NCBI RefSeq assembly: GCF_044597725.1
Contig: NZ_CP139003.1
Span: 496,001-560,000 of the forward strand
Length of the DNA stretch: 64,000 bases
Origin: Bermanella sp044597725
Lineage (GTDB): Bacteria > Pseudomonadota > Gammaproteobacteria > Pseudomonadales > Oceanobacteraceae
Direction of reading: 5' to 3'
Below, in pieces: positions 1 through 8,678 of this stretch. The number at the start of each line of letters is the position of its first letter. Position 1 is the first letter of the stretch. A program made the translations under genes and the position numbers. The notes beneath the pieces are model-generated. The model was not told where the DNA came from. It was given only the letters and a program-made list of their open reading frames with translations, and made no database searches.

Positions 1-2
1 TT

Positions 3-476
3 ATTGCACCTTTGGTTCGTCCTGTGGCATGGCGCCGTAATTTGGCGCTGTACTATTCGGTACGACCATTTATAAAGCAACTCAAACGCACCTTTGCACA
101 AAACTCTCACAATACTGAGTTTTTAAACTTCTTAAGCCACGATGACCCATTACAACCGCTATTCTTAAAAACCAAATGGGTAGGTGCGCTGCGAAAATGG
201 ATTCGTTATATAGAGTCTGTTCAGCCTATCGATGTTGATATTAAGGTTATTCAAGGAACAGAAGATGGTACGGTGGATTACCGTCATAATATGAAGATCC
301 TCGAACAGAAGTTTGTCGGCTTTGATGTTCACTTTATCGAGCAAGGTCGCCATCAGTTAGTGAATGAAGAGCCGCAAAAATTGGCACAGCTGTTTGCAGC
401 CATGTCTCCTTTAGTCTCGACCAAAGCTGCCCCTGTGGAAAAACCAGCAAAAACTTTGTCTGTGAACAAAGCTTGA
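3..476 (+). CDS. Alpha/beta hydrolase, C-terminal part (5' end outside window)
   Basis: The frame is open to the left edge, so only the last ~157 residues are visible. Two pieces of the alpha/beta hydrolase catalytic apparatus can be read: the acid in the GTEDGTVD segment and the histidine in GRHQLVNE near the C-terminus. The nucleophile elbow must lie upstream of the window. The spacing of acid and His fits the serine aminopeptidase S33/lysophospholipase-like group. Substrate cannot be inferred. A TTG at position 12 is an in-frame codon, not a credible start. Confidence 0.75.
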   Translation: MAPLVRPVAWRRNLALYYSVRPFIKQLKRTFAQNSHNTEFLNFLSHDDPLQPLFLKTKWVGALRKWIRYIESVQPIDVDIKVIQGTEDGTVDYRHNMKILEQKFVGFDVHFIEQGRHQLVNEEPQKLAQLFAAMSPLVSTKAAPVEKPAKTLSVNKA

Positions 477-552
477 ATATGGCAGCGGTTTGCTTTTCCC
501 GCTAAACTGCAGGGTCATAATAATAATTTGATCATTCACGGAGCGAGACGCC

Positions 553-2280
553 ATGCACACCCAGCTGAGGTATTTATTACTCATTACTCTGGCCATTTTC
601 TTGTCGGGGTGCGCCACCTATGGCTCAGACGTTAGGCAAGGCCTAAACCTAACAGAGCAAGGCCAATTTGATAAAGCCGCAGCGGCGTTTGAAAAAGCCC
701 TCGACCCATTGGGTGATGACCGTCTACTTTACTACACCGAGTTAGGCGTGGTGTACCATCTAGCCGGTGATTATCAAAAGTCCAACCAGCTTCTCAATAA
801 AGCCGAAGCCATTTCTGAAGAACTCTATACACGCAAAGTCAGTGACATGCTTGAGGTTGCTATGTCCAACCCTCGACAAGGGCCCTATCGCGGCTCTGAT
901 TTTGAACGTGTCTTTATCAATTACTACAAAGCGCTCAATTATTTCATGTTGGCTGCCGAGAATAACGATAACCCAGTATTGCGTACCGATGCGTTGGAAG
1001 GTGCCCGAGTAGAAAGCCGTCGCATGGATATGATCTTATCCTCTATTGAATTTGAGAAAGGCAATTATCAAGAGCAGGCCGATAAAGAAAAATCATTATT
1101 CAGTAAGTTGCTGCGAATCTTTGAGCGTTTAAATGGCGAAATTATTGATAAAGACAAACTGATTTATCGTAACGATGCGTTTGGTCATTACTTGGCTGGT
1201 GTTATATACGAACAGCATAAAGAATGGGATTCTGCCCGTGTGGCTTATCAAAAATCCGCATCATTGTATGAGGCGGGTTATCAAAAACAGTTTTCTTTAA
1301 GCGAGAATATGACTGAACAAGCATGGTTCGATACCATTCGTATGATGCAGCGTGGTGGTGGTTGGGCCAACGAGTGGCCACGCTTAAGTCAGTCTAAATT
1401 AAGCGCGAGTAAGCGTGAGTTATTAAAAGAATTTAACCGTAAAGGCCACTTACTTGTCATAGAGCACCAAGGCAAGGTACCTGAACGTCACGAAATGAAT
1501 ATGTTACTGACCGCTGATCAAAATACACGACAAATCGTGATTCACCCTATTTTAACCGGAGATGCAAAGCAGCAGCTCGATCAGCGCTTTTGGTTCTTTG
1601 CTTTATATGCCGACAAAGGTCTCACCGATGTGATCAGTGCCGTGTATGAGGGGCGCACCATTCCGGCACTTTTACAATTTGGCATGGTCAAACGCGAATA
1701 CCTAGGCCCGTTATGGGATGTTGCCGACGGCTTAGGCTTAATCAATGTATTGCTTGATGGCATGCGCATAACGGTGCCATATTATCGTGCAAGTGATTTC
1801 AAGCCTTATGGTGAATCGCGCTTAATGGTCGATAACCAATGGCATGAGCTTGTCGCGGGTCAATCAGTGCAGCATTTGGCGTTTCAACAGCAACTAGTAA
1901 ACGCCAGCAATGATATTCAAGAGGCCATGGCGCGGGCATCGTTTAAAAACCTTACCGCGGCACAGGCAGCGTCCATTGGTGGTGATGCAGGAGCAGTGTT
2001 GGGTTTGCTGGGTAAAATAACGGCAAATGCCACCAGTGCTGCAGAAACCCGTAACTGGTTATTATTACCGGGTAGAATAAAAGTGAGCCGTATCCCGTTA
2101 GAGGCAGGAGAGCATAATGTGAAACTGGTAAGTGACCTTAGCCAAAACCGCAGTGTCACTCACGAAAAAAGCGTTACCATTAAGCCCAATGAAATGAGTG
2201 TTTGGAAGGTACGCAGTTTTGCCGCTCAGCCCAAGCGCGATAAGCAACAACAGGCAGCAAGTAGCCAAACTTTAAACTAA
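553..2280 (+). CDS. Outer-membrane lipoprotein with N-terminal TPR-like repeats (COG3014-like)
   Basis: 575 aa. A lipoprotein signal peptide ends in the lipobox LSGC (Cys about residue 20). Residues ~30-100 contain TPR-like helices (GQFDKAAAAFEKAL, then GDYQKSNQLLNKA), and a second helical repeat lies near 210-235 (HYLAGVIYEQHKEWDSARVAYQKSASLY). The remainder is an uncharacterised globular domain. GGAGCGAG precedes the ATG. It is the first gene of a three-lipoprotein set with an LpoB-like and an LPP20-like protein; this trio recurs in gammaproteobacteria, suggesting a peptidoglycan or envelope role. That role is inference from context; no enzymatic motif is seen. Confidence 0.8.
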   Translation: MHTQLRYLLLITLAIFLSGCATYGSDVRQGLNLTEQGQFDKAAAAFEKALDPLGDDRLLYYTELGVVYHLAGDYQKSNQLLNKAEAISEELYTRKVSDMLEVAMSNPRQGPYRGSDFERVFINYYKALNYFMLAAENNDNPVLRTDALEGARVESRRMDMILSSIEFEKGNYQEQADKEKSLFSKLLRIFERLNGEIIDKDKLIYRNDAFGHYLAGVIYEQHKEWDSARVAYQKSASLYEAGYQKQFSLSENMTEQAWFDTIRMMQRGGGWANEWPRLSQSKLSASKRELLKEFNRKGHLLVIEHQGKVPERHEMNMLLTADQNTRQIVIHPILTGDAKQQLDQRFWFFALYADKGLTDVISAVYEGRTIPALLQFGMVKREYLGPLWDVADGLGLINVLLDGMRITVPYYRASDFKPYGESRLMVDNQWHELVAGQSVQHLAFQQQLVNASNDIQEAMARASFKNLTAAQAASIGGDAGAVLGLLGKITANATSAAETRNWLLLPGRIKVSRIPLEAGEHNVKLVSDLSQNRSVTHEKSVTIKPNEMSVWKVRSFAAQPKRDKQQQAASSQTLN

Positions 2281-2317
2281 ACTGTGGATTTAACACATCA
2301 ATCAGCAAGGAATGACC

Positions 2318-2920
2318 ATGAAGAAACTGATGACCTATACCCTAGTCGCGGGTTTATCTACTGTACTTCTCAGTGCCTGTTCAGGTACGCAAGTAAGCCG
2401 AGTCGATAGTAGCCAAGAAATTGCGCTGACCGATAAATGGAATGACAAAGACTCCCAGTTGGTAAGTGAAGAAATGATTCAAGACATGCTGACCTTCCCA
2501 TGGCTGCGTGACTTCATGCGCAAAAACAATGGCGAAAAGCCAACGGTTATTATCCAGCGTGTACGCAATAAGTCCCATGAGCATATTTCTGCCGAGACTT
2601 TCTTAAATGATTTGAAACGCGCAATTATTCGCAGTGGTGATGCTCAGTTTGTGGCCGGTGGTGCAGAGCGTAGTGATGTCAGAGATGAGCGCGCCGACCA
2701 AGAAATTAATGCTGCCGATGCTAAGCAAATGGGTAATGAACAAGCTGCTGACTTTGCCCTTTCTGGCTCGATAAATAGTTTTGTTGATCAGTTAGATGGC
2801 ACTCGTGTTACCACTTATCAAGTCGATCTTAAGTTGATTAACATGGAATCCAATATCGAAGTATGGAACGGTCAGAAAAAGCTTAAAAAACTTCAAGAAA
2901 AGTCTAGCTTTGGCTGGTAA
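2318..2920 (+). CDS. lpoB: LpoB-like penicillin-binding-protein activator lipoprotein
   Basis: About 200 aa. The signal peptide ends in LLSAC, giving a lipidated Cys. The mature part has the LpoB-type core: a segment with IIQRVRNKSHEHISAETFLNDLKRAI, then ADFALSGSINSF and TYQVDLKLINMESNIEVW. In enterobacteria LpoB is an outer-membrane lipoprotein that reaches through the periplasm to activate PBP1b. The ATG at 2318 is preferred over 2312 because AAGG at 2307-2310 is correctly spaced only for the former. The symbol is by family resemblance; a PBP1b partner is not in the window. Confidence 0.72.
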   Translation: MKKLMTYTLVAGLSTVLLSACSGTQVSRVDSSQEIALTDKWNDKDSQLVSEEMIQDMLTFPWLRDFMRKNNGEKPTVIIQRVRNKSHEHISAETFLNDLKRAIIRSGDAQFVAGGAERSDVRDERADQEINAADAKQMGNEQAADFALSGSINSFVDQLDGTRVTTYQVDLKLINMESNIEVWNGQKKLKKLQEKSSFGW

Positions 2921-2946
2921 CCGCCATGGGTCAGCGAGGTTCATTT

Positions 2947-3981
2947 ATGACAGTTAAACTCATAGTGACCACACTAGCGGCGAGCCTTGTGCTCGCCGCT
3001 TGTGGTTCTAACCCCAGTAAACCAAACCAAGCAAGCAGTGCTCTAGAACCCGACTGGGTTGTTAATGAGCCAGTACAGCGCGGCCATGTATATGGTGTGG
3101 GCAGTGCTCCTGTTTATGTGGATAAAGGCAAAGCACTGCAGCAGGCACAAGATGCCGCACGCATGAACATGATTCAAAAGTTGAAAGTAACGGTAACTGG
3201 CTCGTTTGAGCAGAATACGGAAGAAACCCGTCGTACTGGGCAAGAAACCGAATTGGTTAAATCGGTACGCAGTCAAATTCGTAGCGAAATCCCCCGGGCC
3301 GAATTAGACAATGTAGAAATTCAAGAAAACTATGTAGACGAAAAAAATAAAGTTGCCTACAGCCTTGCTCATCTTGACCGAGTTAAAGCCTCACGTTTAC
3401 TTAAGCAACGCATTGCCGAGCTAGATCAGCAAGCCATCAATAAAGCCAATGCGGTGTCTGAATCATTAGATACTTTGCCTCAGCTACAAGCTTTATTGCC
3501 TATTTTAAGTTTGATCGAACAGCGCAATGCGCTAGCTGAACAAACCCAACTGGTGGATATGCGTAATCAAAAGCCAGCAAAAGATGATGCATTAATGGCA
3601 GCCGAAGAACGGGTTGCCACCTTGATGGATCAGTTGGTTGTTAGTGTTACGGCAAACAATAGTGATGGTAGAAAGCTTCGTTCGGGTTTAGTACAAACTC
3701 TCACAGAGTTGGGTTTACGTGTTAGTGAACAAGAGGCCGACTTAACATTTTCTTATAGTGCCGATTTACGATCGGTAGAGAAGGCAGGGCGCTACATTGT
3801 ATTTGCAAATGGACGTATCGCCATTCGTGATGGTAATAACCGTGTACTTAGCGAATTTAATAAAGAAGCCAAAGGGGTGAGTGCGGCTTCGTCACAACAA
3901 GCACAATACCTTGCAGTGAAAAACTTAGGGGAAGCCTTAGGCGATGAATTAGCTGCTAGTTTATTAAATAAAATTAACTAA
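2947..3981 (+). CDS. LPP20 family lipoprotein
   Basis: About 344 aa with a signal peptide ending in LVLAACGS. Residues ~35-140 resemble the LPP20/LipL41-type fold: PDWV near the mature N-terminus, VYGVGSAP, then an amphipathic helix rich in AQDAARMNM, and VAYSLAHLDR. The C-terminal half carries a second alpha/beta region ending in a Leu/Ala-rich helix. The start at 2947 follows GCGAGG; an in-frame upstream ATG at 2926 lacks a signal-peptide-like N-terminus. It is 26 bases after the LpoB-like gene and likely co-transcribed. Function is unknown. Confidence 0.75.
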   Translation: MTVKLIVTTLAASLVLAACGSNPSKPNQASSALEPDWVVNEPVQRGHVYGVGSAPVYVDKGKALQQAQDAARMNMIQKLKVTVTGSFEQNTEETRRTGQETELVKSVRSQIRSEIPRAELDNVEIQENYVDEKNKVAYSLAHLDRVKASRLLKQRIAELDQQAINKANAVSESLDTLPQLQALLPILSLIEQRNALAEQTQLVDMRNQKPAKDDALMAAEERVATLMDQLVVSVTANNSDGRKLRSGLVQTLTELGLRVSEQEADLTFSYSADLRSVEKAGRYIVFANGRIAIRDGNNRVLSEFNKEAKGVSAASSQQAQYLAVKNLGEALGDELAASLLNKIN

Positions 3982-3987
3982 CCCTCA

Positions 3988-4033
3988 CACCCGTATTTAC
4001 ATAGCATCCGGGTGATGTAAACGAATACGGGTG
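3988..4033. terminator. Long hairpin between convergent genes
   Basis: Arm 3988-4002 (CACCCGTATTTACAT) pairs with 4015-4033 (ATGTAAA, two unpaired bases, AATACGGGTG) around a 12-base loop. It lies between the LPP20-like gene and the convergent HD-GYP gene, overlapping the latter's last codons. No good T-tract follows, so termination is an inference from position and stability. Confidence 0.45.
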
Positions 4034-5556
4034 AAGTCGTCCATTATATCAAGCGCAGCTTGGGCAAGTTTAGGGTCAAAAATTTTGCCTTGGTTGTCTT
4101 TAATAAATTGTATCACCTCGTCTTTTTTGAATGCAGATCGGTAAGACTTGTGACAACCCAGCGCGTCTATGACATCCACTAGGGTGACAATGCGTGCAGC
4201 CAAGGTTATATCTTCTCCTGCAAGGCCTTTAGGTGCTCCGTTACCATCCCAGTGTTCGTGATGTTGCGCGGCGATTTCGCTGGCCATTTTTAATACGGGT
4301 TTGTCGGACTTACCCAGAATGGCTTCACCTATTTCAGTATGTTTAGCCATTAATGCACGGTCTTCATCTGTATAGACACCGCGTTTAGTCAGTACCGAGT
4401 CGGGTATGCCAATGGTACCAATATCATGCAGTGGAGCGGCAAGCTTAATGCGCTCACAAAAATTATTGTCTTGTCCCGAAGCTTCAGCTAATAAAGCGGC
4501 CATTTTACTTACACGGCGCACATGATTGCTTTCATCCGGCTGGCGCCGCTCTATGGTTTCACTTAATACATAAACCAGTTCTTGGCGAGAACGCTTAACC
4601 GCATCTTTTTGTGTCAGGTTATTGTGGGTGATGGCGACACAGCGTGTGTAAATATCGAGTAAGTGACGCCCCATTTTTTTTAACGGAGCATTAGGTTTTA
4701 CATAGAGTAAGTTTTCTCCTACTAGGCGAGTATTGTAATAACCCACATACACTTGCTCATCATGTATGCTAGCGCTGGCTTCCTTGGCTTGATTGAAATA
4801 CTGAGTTATGTCATTAGGCAAGCGATGTAATTTGCGTAAAATCTTTTTAACCTCACCGGTAGCGGCAAGAATATCGTATTGTTGCTCTTGAGTTTTTGCC
4901 GCAACTGCATCCACAGGTGTATGGGTGCACACGGCTTCACTATCAAGGTTGAGTAAATTCCCAATTTCTTCAAGTACAGCGCTGGCAAAAACCGGAAGTT
5001 GCTGGGTATCGACAATTTTGCTGGTGGCATCAATTAGGTTATACAAACCTTGGCGATTAGCCTCTAGTGCGAGAATATCCCGGTAACTGCGCAATGTGCT
5101 GTATAACAAGGTTTTTAATTTTGTACTGGTTAATTCGGTTTTATTTTTGTAGTCGTTAATATCATATTGAGCGATAACGGTTTCTTCCGGTGCTTGCCCT
5201 GGTTGGCCCGTACGCAATACCAAACGAATATTTTTATCTGCCAATTCATCGCGAATATAAGCAATGAGTTGTAAGCCAGCGTCATCGGTTTCCATTACAA
5301 CATCAACCAAAGCAAGAGCAAATGGTCCTTGCTTTTCTAGCATGTATTTCGCTTCGGCCATGGAATATGCGTGCACCAGCTCAATAGGTTTTTGGTCAAA
5401 TACGCAACTGCCTAGGACTAGGGCTGTGACTTTATGTACTTGCTCTTCATCATCAATAACCAAAATACGCCAAGGAGATTGTTGAGTTGGCTCGCTGGTA
5501 TCGTTGAGGCCCTGGCTGGGCTCATTTTGACTAAATAGTAGGTCTGAATCTGACAT
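3997..5556 (-). CDS. Response regulator with REC, DUF3369-like and HD-GYP domains
   Basis: About 519 aa from the ATG of MSDSDLLF. REC domain residues ~30-160 has acidic pair D35/D36, phospho-acceptor D85 (ALVDVVM) and a conserved Lys in NDYKNKTE. The middle (~175-320) matches a DUF3369-type linker region. The C-terminal HD-GYP domain has HDIGTIGIPD from about residue 377 and HHEHWDGNGAP. HD-GYP enzymes hydrolyse cyclic di-GMP; here the tripeptide is GAP rather than GYP. The gene is divergent from a histidine kinase starting at 5664, its likely partner. The upstream in-frame ATG at 5574 is less likely. Confidence 0.9.
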   Translation of the reverse strand: MSDSDLLFSQNEPSQGLNDTSEPTQQSPWRILVIDDEEQVHKVTALVLGSCVFDQKPIELVHAYSMAEAKYMLEKQGPFALALVDVVMETDDAGLQLIAYIRDELADKNIRLVLRTGQPGQAPEETVIAQYDINDYKNKTELTSTKLKTLLYSTLRSYRDILALEANRQGLYNLIDATSKIVDTQQLPVFASAVLEEIGNLLNLDSEAVCTHTPVDAVAAKTQEQQYDILAATGEVKKILRKLHRLPNDITQYFNQAKEASASIHDEQVYVGYYNTRLVGENLLYVKPNAPLKKMGRHLLDIYTRCVAITHNNLTQKDAVKRSRQELVYVLSETIERRQPDESNHVRRVSKMAALLAEASGQDNNFCERIKLAAPLHDIGTIGIPDSVLTKRGVYTDEDRALMAKHTEIGEAILGKSDKPVLKMASEIAAQHHEHWDGNGAPKGLAGEDITLAARIVTLVDVIDALGCHKSYRSAFKKDEVIQFIKDNQGKIFDPKLAQAALDIMDDFTRIRLHHPDAM

Positions 5557-5663
5557 AAACACTCCTCTATGCACTTAGTTTAGACGCATTTCTCCATGGT
5601 GCTGCTACTCTTTAAGGTCAGATAGATTAAATTTTATGGGCCAATCTTAAGGAGCTGCCATCC

Positions 5664-7271
5664 GTGAAGCAGTGGTTTAGCCGCTTGGGCTTTGGGAAAA
5701 AAGTTCAGATTCTGATTAATGTGGTCAGTATCGGCGTACTCTTGCTTGCGATATCGGCTATTGGCGCTAGCTTTTATGGCGAATTTAAGCGCAATCTTGA
5801 AGATCGTGTGACACAGAAATCGAAGCTTTTGGCCGATGCAGCTGCAGTGGGTGTGGTATTTGACCAGAGTGAGTCAGTTAAGATGCTGCTAGCGTCATTA
5901 GCTGTGGATTCAGAGGTGCAGCAAGCCGTGGTCTATCGCAAGCTGGGGCCTGCGAACTATGAGTACTTTGCTCATTACCAACGGGAAGGTCTTACCACTA
6001 AACAAGTTGATGCATATGAAGGCGGCCCGCAACAACAATGGCAAAAGGGCCGGTTTGTCATTCGTATGCCCATTTTGGTAGATGGTGAAGAAGTGGGTCG
6101 TTTAGTACTGAGTGAAAACGATAATTATCTTGCCATATTTTCTCGCAATATCATCAATTATTTACTGCCTATTTTGCTTGCCTCCATTGCGTTAGTTTGG
6201 CTGGTTAGCCGTAGTATCCAAAAACGGGTTGCCGCCCCTTTAAAGCAGTTAACCTCTGCCGTGGAAAAAGTGGCCTATAAACAAGATTACAGCCAGCAGG
6301 TGAGTATAAGAAGTAATGACGAGTTTGGTGATTTGGGTCGTGCTTTTAATACCATGTTAGAAAAACTACATGAACATAATGAATTCAGAGTTGAGAAAGA
6401 ACTGGAAATCATCAAGCTAAATGCCAACCTCGAAGACAAGGTGTACGAACGAACCAAGGCCTTGAAAAAAAGTGTTGATGATTTAAAGCAAACCCAACAG
6501 CAACTGGTTGAACAAGAAAAGATGGCATCACTAGGGGAATTAGTGGCTGGGGTGGCCCACGAAATCAATACACCTATTGGCGTGGGTATTACAGCAGTGA
6601 GTCATCTAGAGCAAAGTGTGCATAGGCTTAATACGAGTTTCCAAAACAATGAATTAACCAAACAACAATTTACAGATATGTTGTTAGCAATTAATGAAAG
6701 CACCGATATTCTTAACGGTAATTTAAAGCGAGCCGCCGACCTCGTGAAAGCATTTAAATCGGTAGCGGTGGATCAATCCAGTGCCGAACCTAGATTGTTC
6801 AACTTAAAAAACTATCTTCACGATGTACTGACTTCGCTGAGGCCCAAGCTTAAACGTGTGCATCACCAAATAGATGTAAATGTTGCCGAAGATATTGATC
6901 TTTATTGTGATCCCGGCATGGTGTCGCAAATCTATACTAATTTATTACTTAACTCCCTCCATCACGCCTATCAGAAGGGGGAGAAAGGTCACATTATTAT
7001 TGCTGCACAAAAAACCGATGGCGCGTTATTGCTTACTTATAGTGATGATGGAGCTGGTATTGATCCTTCCGTGTTACCCCGTTTGTTCGACCCATTTGTT
7101 ACTACCAAACGGGGTCAGGGCGGCAGTGGTTTGGGCACACATATTATCTACAATCTCGTTACCCAAGGCTTAGGAGGGCAAATACAGTGCATTAGCCAAC
7201 TTGGCGAAGGCGCTCGTTTTGAAATGAGTATTCCGTTAAATCGAGTGACGCCTGCTGAGATTCGTTATTAA
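5664..7271 (+). CDS. Membrane sensor histidine kinase (HAMP, HisKA, HATPase)
   Basis: 535 aa with GTG start after AAGGAG. TM1 spans residues ~17-37 and a periplasmic sensor of ~120 residues follows, resembling CHASE8-type domains. TM2 is ~164-182 and HAMP ~185-240, then a coiled coil to ~285. The H-box is VAHEINTPIGVG with the phosphorylated His near residue 299. The N-box (TNLLLNSLHHA), DDGAGID and GSGLGTH ATP-binding boxes are all present. It lacks its own receiver. The divergent REC/HD-GYP gene is its likely output. The HEINTP form of the H-box is typical of HPK4-like kinases. Confidence 0.9.
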   Translation: MKQWFSRLGFGKKVQILINVVSIGVLLLAISAIGASFYGEFKRNLEDRVTQKSKLLADAAAVGVVFDQSESVKMLLASLAVDSEVQQAVVYRKLGPANYEYFAHYQREGLTTKQVDAYEGGPQQQWQKGRFVIRMPILVDGEEVGRLVLSENDNYLAIFSRNIINYLLPILLASIALVWLVSRSIQKRVAAPLKQLTSAVEKVAYKQDYSQQVSIRSNDEFGDLGRAFNTMLEKLHEHNEFRVEKELEIIKLNANLEDKVYERTKALKKSVDDLKQTQQQLVEQEKMASLGELVAGVAHEINTPIGVGITAVSHLEQSVHRLNTSFQNNELTKQQFTDMLLAINESTDILNGNLKRAADLVKAFKSVAVDQSSAEPRLFNLKNYLHDVLTSLRPKLKRVHHQIDVNVAEDIDLYCDPGMVSQIYTNLLLNSLHHAYQKGEKGHIIIAAQKTDGALLLTYSDDGAGIDPSVLPRLFDPFVTTKRGQGGSGLGTHIIYNLVTQGLGGQIQCISQLGEGARFEMSIPLNRVTPAEIRY

Positions 7272-7615
7272 AAATGCGACATATTGCAGCAGGTTTGTCA
7301 GTGTTGCCCTACCTTGGTTCAAGCTATCTATTACACTTAATCCTCTAGACTAGCTGGACTGTGTCACAACTTGGCGATTAAGGCCTTTTAACGCAATACT
7401 ACAATAGGTTACAGTCTGCATCCCAGTGACGACAGGGTTTACATGTTGTGCACAGATCTTGCAAATCACCTACACAAGTGGTGCACAATCCGTGATGTTT
7501 GTCACTGTCTAGGTTGAATAAATCGCCTAAAGTAATAACAACAATAATCTTAGGGATAGCTTCTTTTTAACGAGCTTTGATTTACAGGATGTAAAGCAAT
7601 CGTTGGAGCTGAAAT
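7272..7615. other. Intergenic region with GTGCAC inverted repeat
   Basis: No gene is visible over about 340 bases. The one structured element is the pair TTGTGCAC and GTGCACAA (roughly 7448-7490), two 8-base arms each containing the palindrome GTGCAC, separated by about 25 bases of AT-richer sequence. This might be a regulator site for the small gene at 7616. No clear sigma-70 promoter or terminator was identified. Confidence 0.4.
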
Positions 7616-7747
7616 ATGAAAAACAAACCAGACCTTATGGTCATTATTAGTATGATTTTTGTGGTTGGTGCAGTCGCCACAAGTTTAACCGCTAACAGCA
7701 GTGATACTGATGTTCGTACCGAAGTATCACAACACATGATTCGTTAG
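7616..7747 (+). CDS. Small single-pass membrane protein, 43 aa
   Basis: The ATG at 7616 follows GGAG (about 7605) with good spacing. The 43-residue product begins MKNKPDL, has one hydrophobic helix (VIISMIFVVGAVATSL, residues ~9-24) and ends with a polar tail. Charge distribution suggests an N-in inner-membrane peptide or a cleaved short exported peptide. The gene stands alone, convergent with ygfA. No family was recognised. Support is RBS, composition and hydrophobicity only. Confidence 0.5.
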   Translation: MKNKPDLMVIISMIFVVGAVATSLTANSSDTDVRTEVSQHMIR

Positions 7748-7769
7748 CTGTAATCTTTCCCCTTGCGTA

Positions 7770-8360
7770 TTAGCTATTGGTTATAATCACGTCTTGTTCT
7801 GTGATCACCGCATGCAAGGGGACATCCCAATCCTCTAAAGGTAGACCGTCTACTTCTTGCAAGCTATGAGCTAAACCAATGAGTTTGGGTTTACTTAGAC
7901 CGTTGTTGCTGAGAAAAGCAAAGGTTCGGTCATAAAAGCCGCCACCCATACCTAAACGCCCACCTTGACGGTCAAATGCCACTAGGGGTAAGAATACTAA
8001 ATCGAGTTGTTTTGGGCTTAATGTTTGCTGGCTGATTGGTTCGGCGATACCAAAGCGATTCTTTTTACGCGGGCTACGATAATCGGCAAATTGTAAAAAG
8101 CCTTTTTTAACATTATCTAAAATTGGCAAGTAGCACTGTTTTCCTCGGTATATCCCCCGCTCAGCCAAAACAATAGGGTCAACTTCACCATCGTTAGCGA
8201 GATACACTGCGATATTTTGTGCACGAACAAAAAAAGCAGAGGCCATAGCATTTTGTGCAATACGTTTGGCGGCCGATAATTGTTGTTGATTGGAAAGTGC
8301 ATTGCGCTGGGCGCGCATATATTGGCGAATGGCCTGACGATCCGTAATATCGAAATCCAT
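7770..8360 (-). CDS. ygfA: 5-formyltetrahydrofolate cyclo-ligase
   Basis: 196 aa, full length for the family. It converts 5-formyl-THF to 5,10-methenyl-THF with ATP in the cytosol. The N-terminal basic helix (IRQYMRAQRNAL), the VDP motif with ILAERG-like helix, the GIAEP segment, and the ATP/Mg site region GGRLGMGGGFYDRTF are all present. It lies just downstream of 6S RNA on the same strand, the conserved ssrS-ygfA arrangement of gammaproteobacteria. It is therefore likely transcribed as read-through from the 6S RNA promoter, and the order itself supports the call. Confidence 0.95.
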   Translation of the reverse strand: MDFDITDRQAIRQYMRAQRNALSNQQQLSAAKRIAQNAMASAFFVRAQNIAVYLANDGEVDPIVLAERGIYRGKQCYLPILDNVKKGFLQFADYRSPRKKNRFGIAEPISQQTLSPKQLDLVFLPLVAFDRQGGRLGMGGGFYDRTFAFLSNNGLSKPKLIGLAHSLQEVDGLPLEDWDVPLHAVITEQDVIITNS

Positions 8361-8371
8361 AGTATAAAAGG

Positions 8372-8550
8372 GCTCTCCACTGTGCCGCTGTCAGAGAAAG
8401 GCCTTGAACCGAGAGGTCCAAGGTGGTGGTTCCTGCAGAGAATCGGGCTTTCCGCTCGAAGACGGACTTGCTCGCCATCAAAGACGAGGAACCTCCAAAG
8501 TATTAATTAAGGCTCGAGGACTTCAAAGACTGGCTAACACCCCAGAGAGC
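8372..8550 (-). ncRNA. ssrS: 6S RNA
   Basis: The minus strand between zapA and ygfA carries the 6S RNA landmarks. The 5' segment GCTCTCTGGGGTGTTAGCCAG closes with GGCACAGTGGAGAGC at the 3' end; GCTCTC at 8545-8550 pairs with GAGAGC at 8372-8377. Internal stems such as CTTGGACC/GGTTCAAGG flank the central bulge that imitates open promoter DNA. 6S RNA binds sigma-70 RNA polymerase in stationary phase. Ends are estimated from the closing stem. The genomic position (zapA-ssrS-ygfA) is the classical one. Confidence 0.9.
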
Positions 8551-8555
8551 AAAAC

Positions 8556-8585
8556 CAGTATAACTCAGATTAGCCCCTAACGCTG
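8556..8585 (-). promoter_or_regulatory. 6S RNA promoter
   Basis: On the minus strand TATACT (8557-8562) is a near-consensus -10 box, six bases before the predicted 6S 5' end at 8550. The -35 region (CAGCGT or the adjacent ACAGCG) is weak. The location fixes the 5' end call for the RNA. Confidence 0.55.
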
Positions 8586-8678
8586 TACTTTCTTTATGAT
8601 TAAAATAAACAAAATATTGATTAGTTACATCAAAAAGATATTTGCTAACTATTTGAAAAATATAAGAAAACTACTAGG

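Noticed and set aside
8194..8481. Minus-strand frame running through the 6S RNA
   Set aside because: It overlaps 6S RNA and ygfA; the RNA structure and gene order explain the sequence better.
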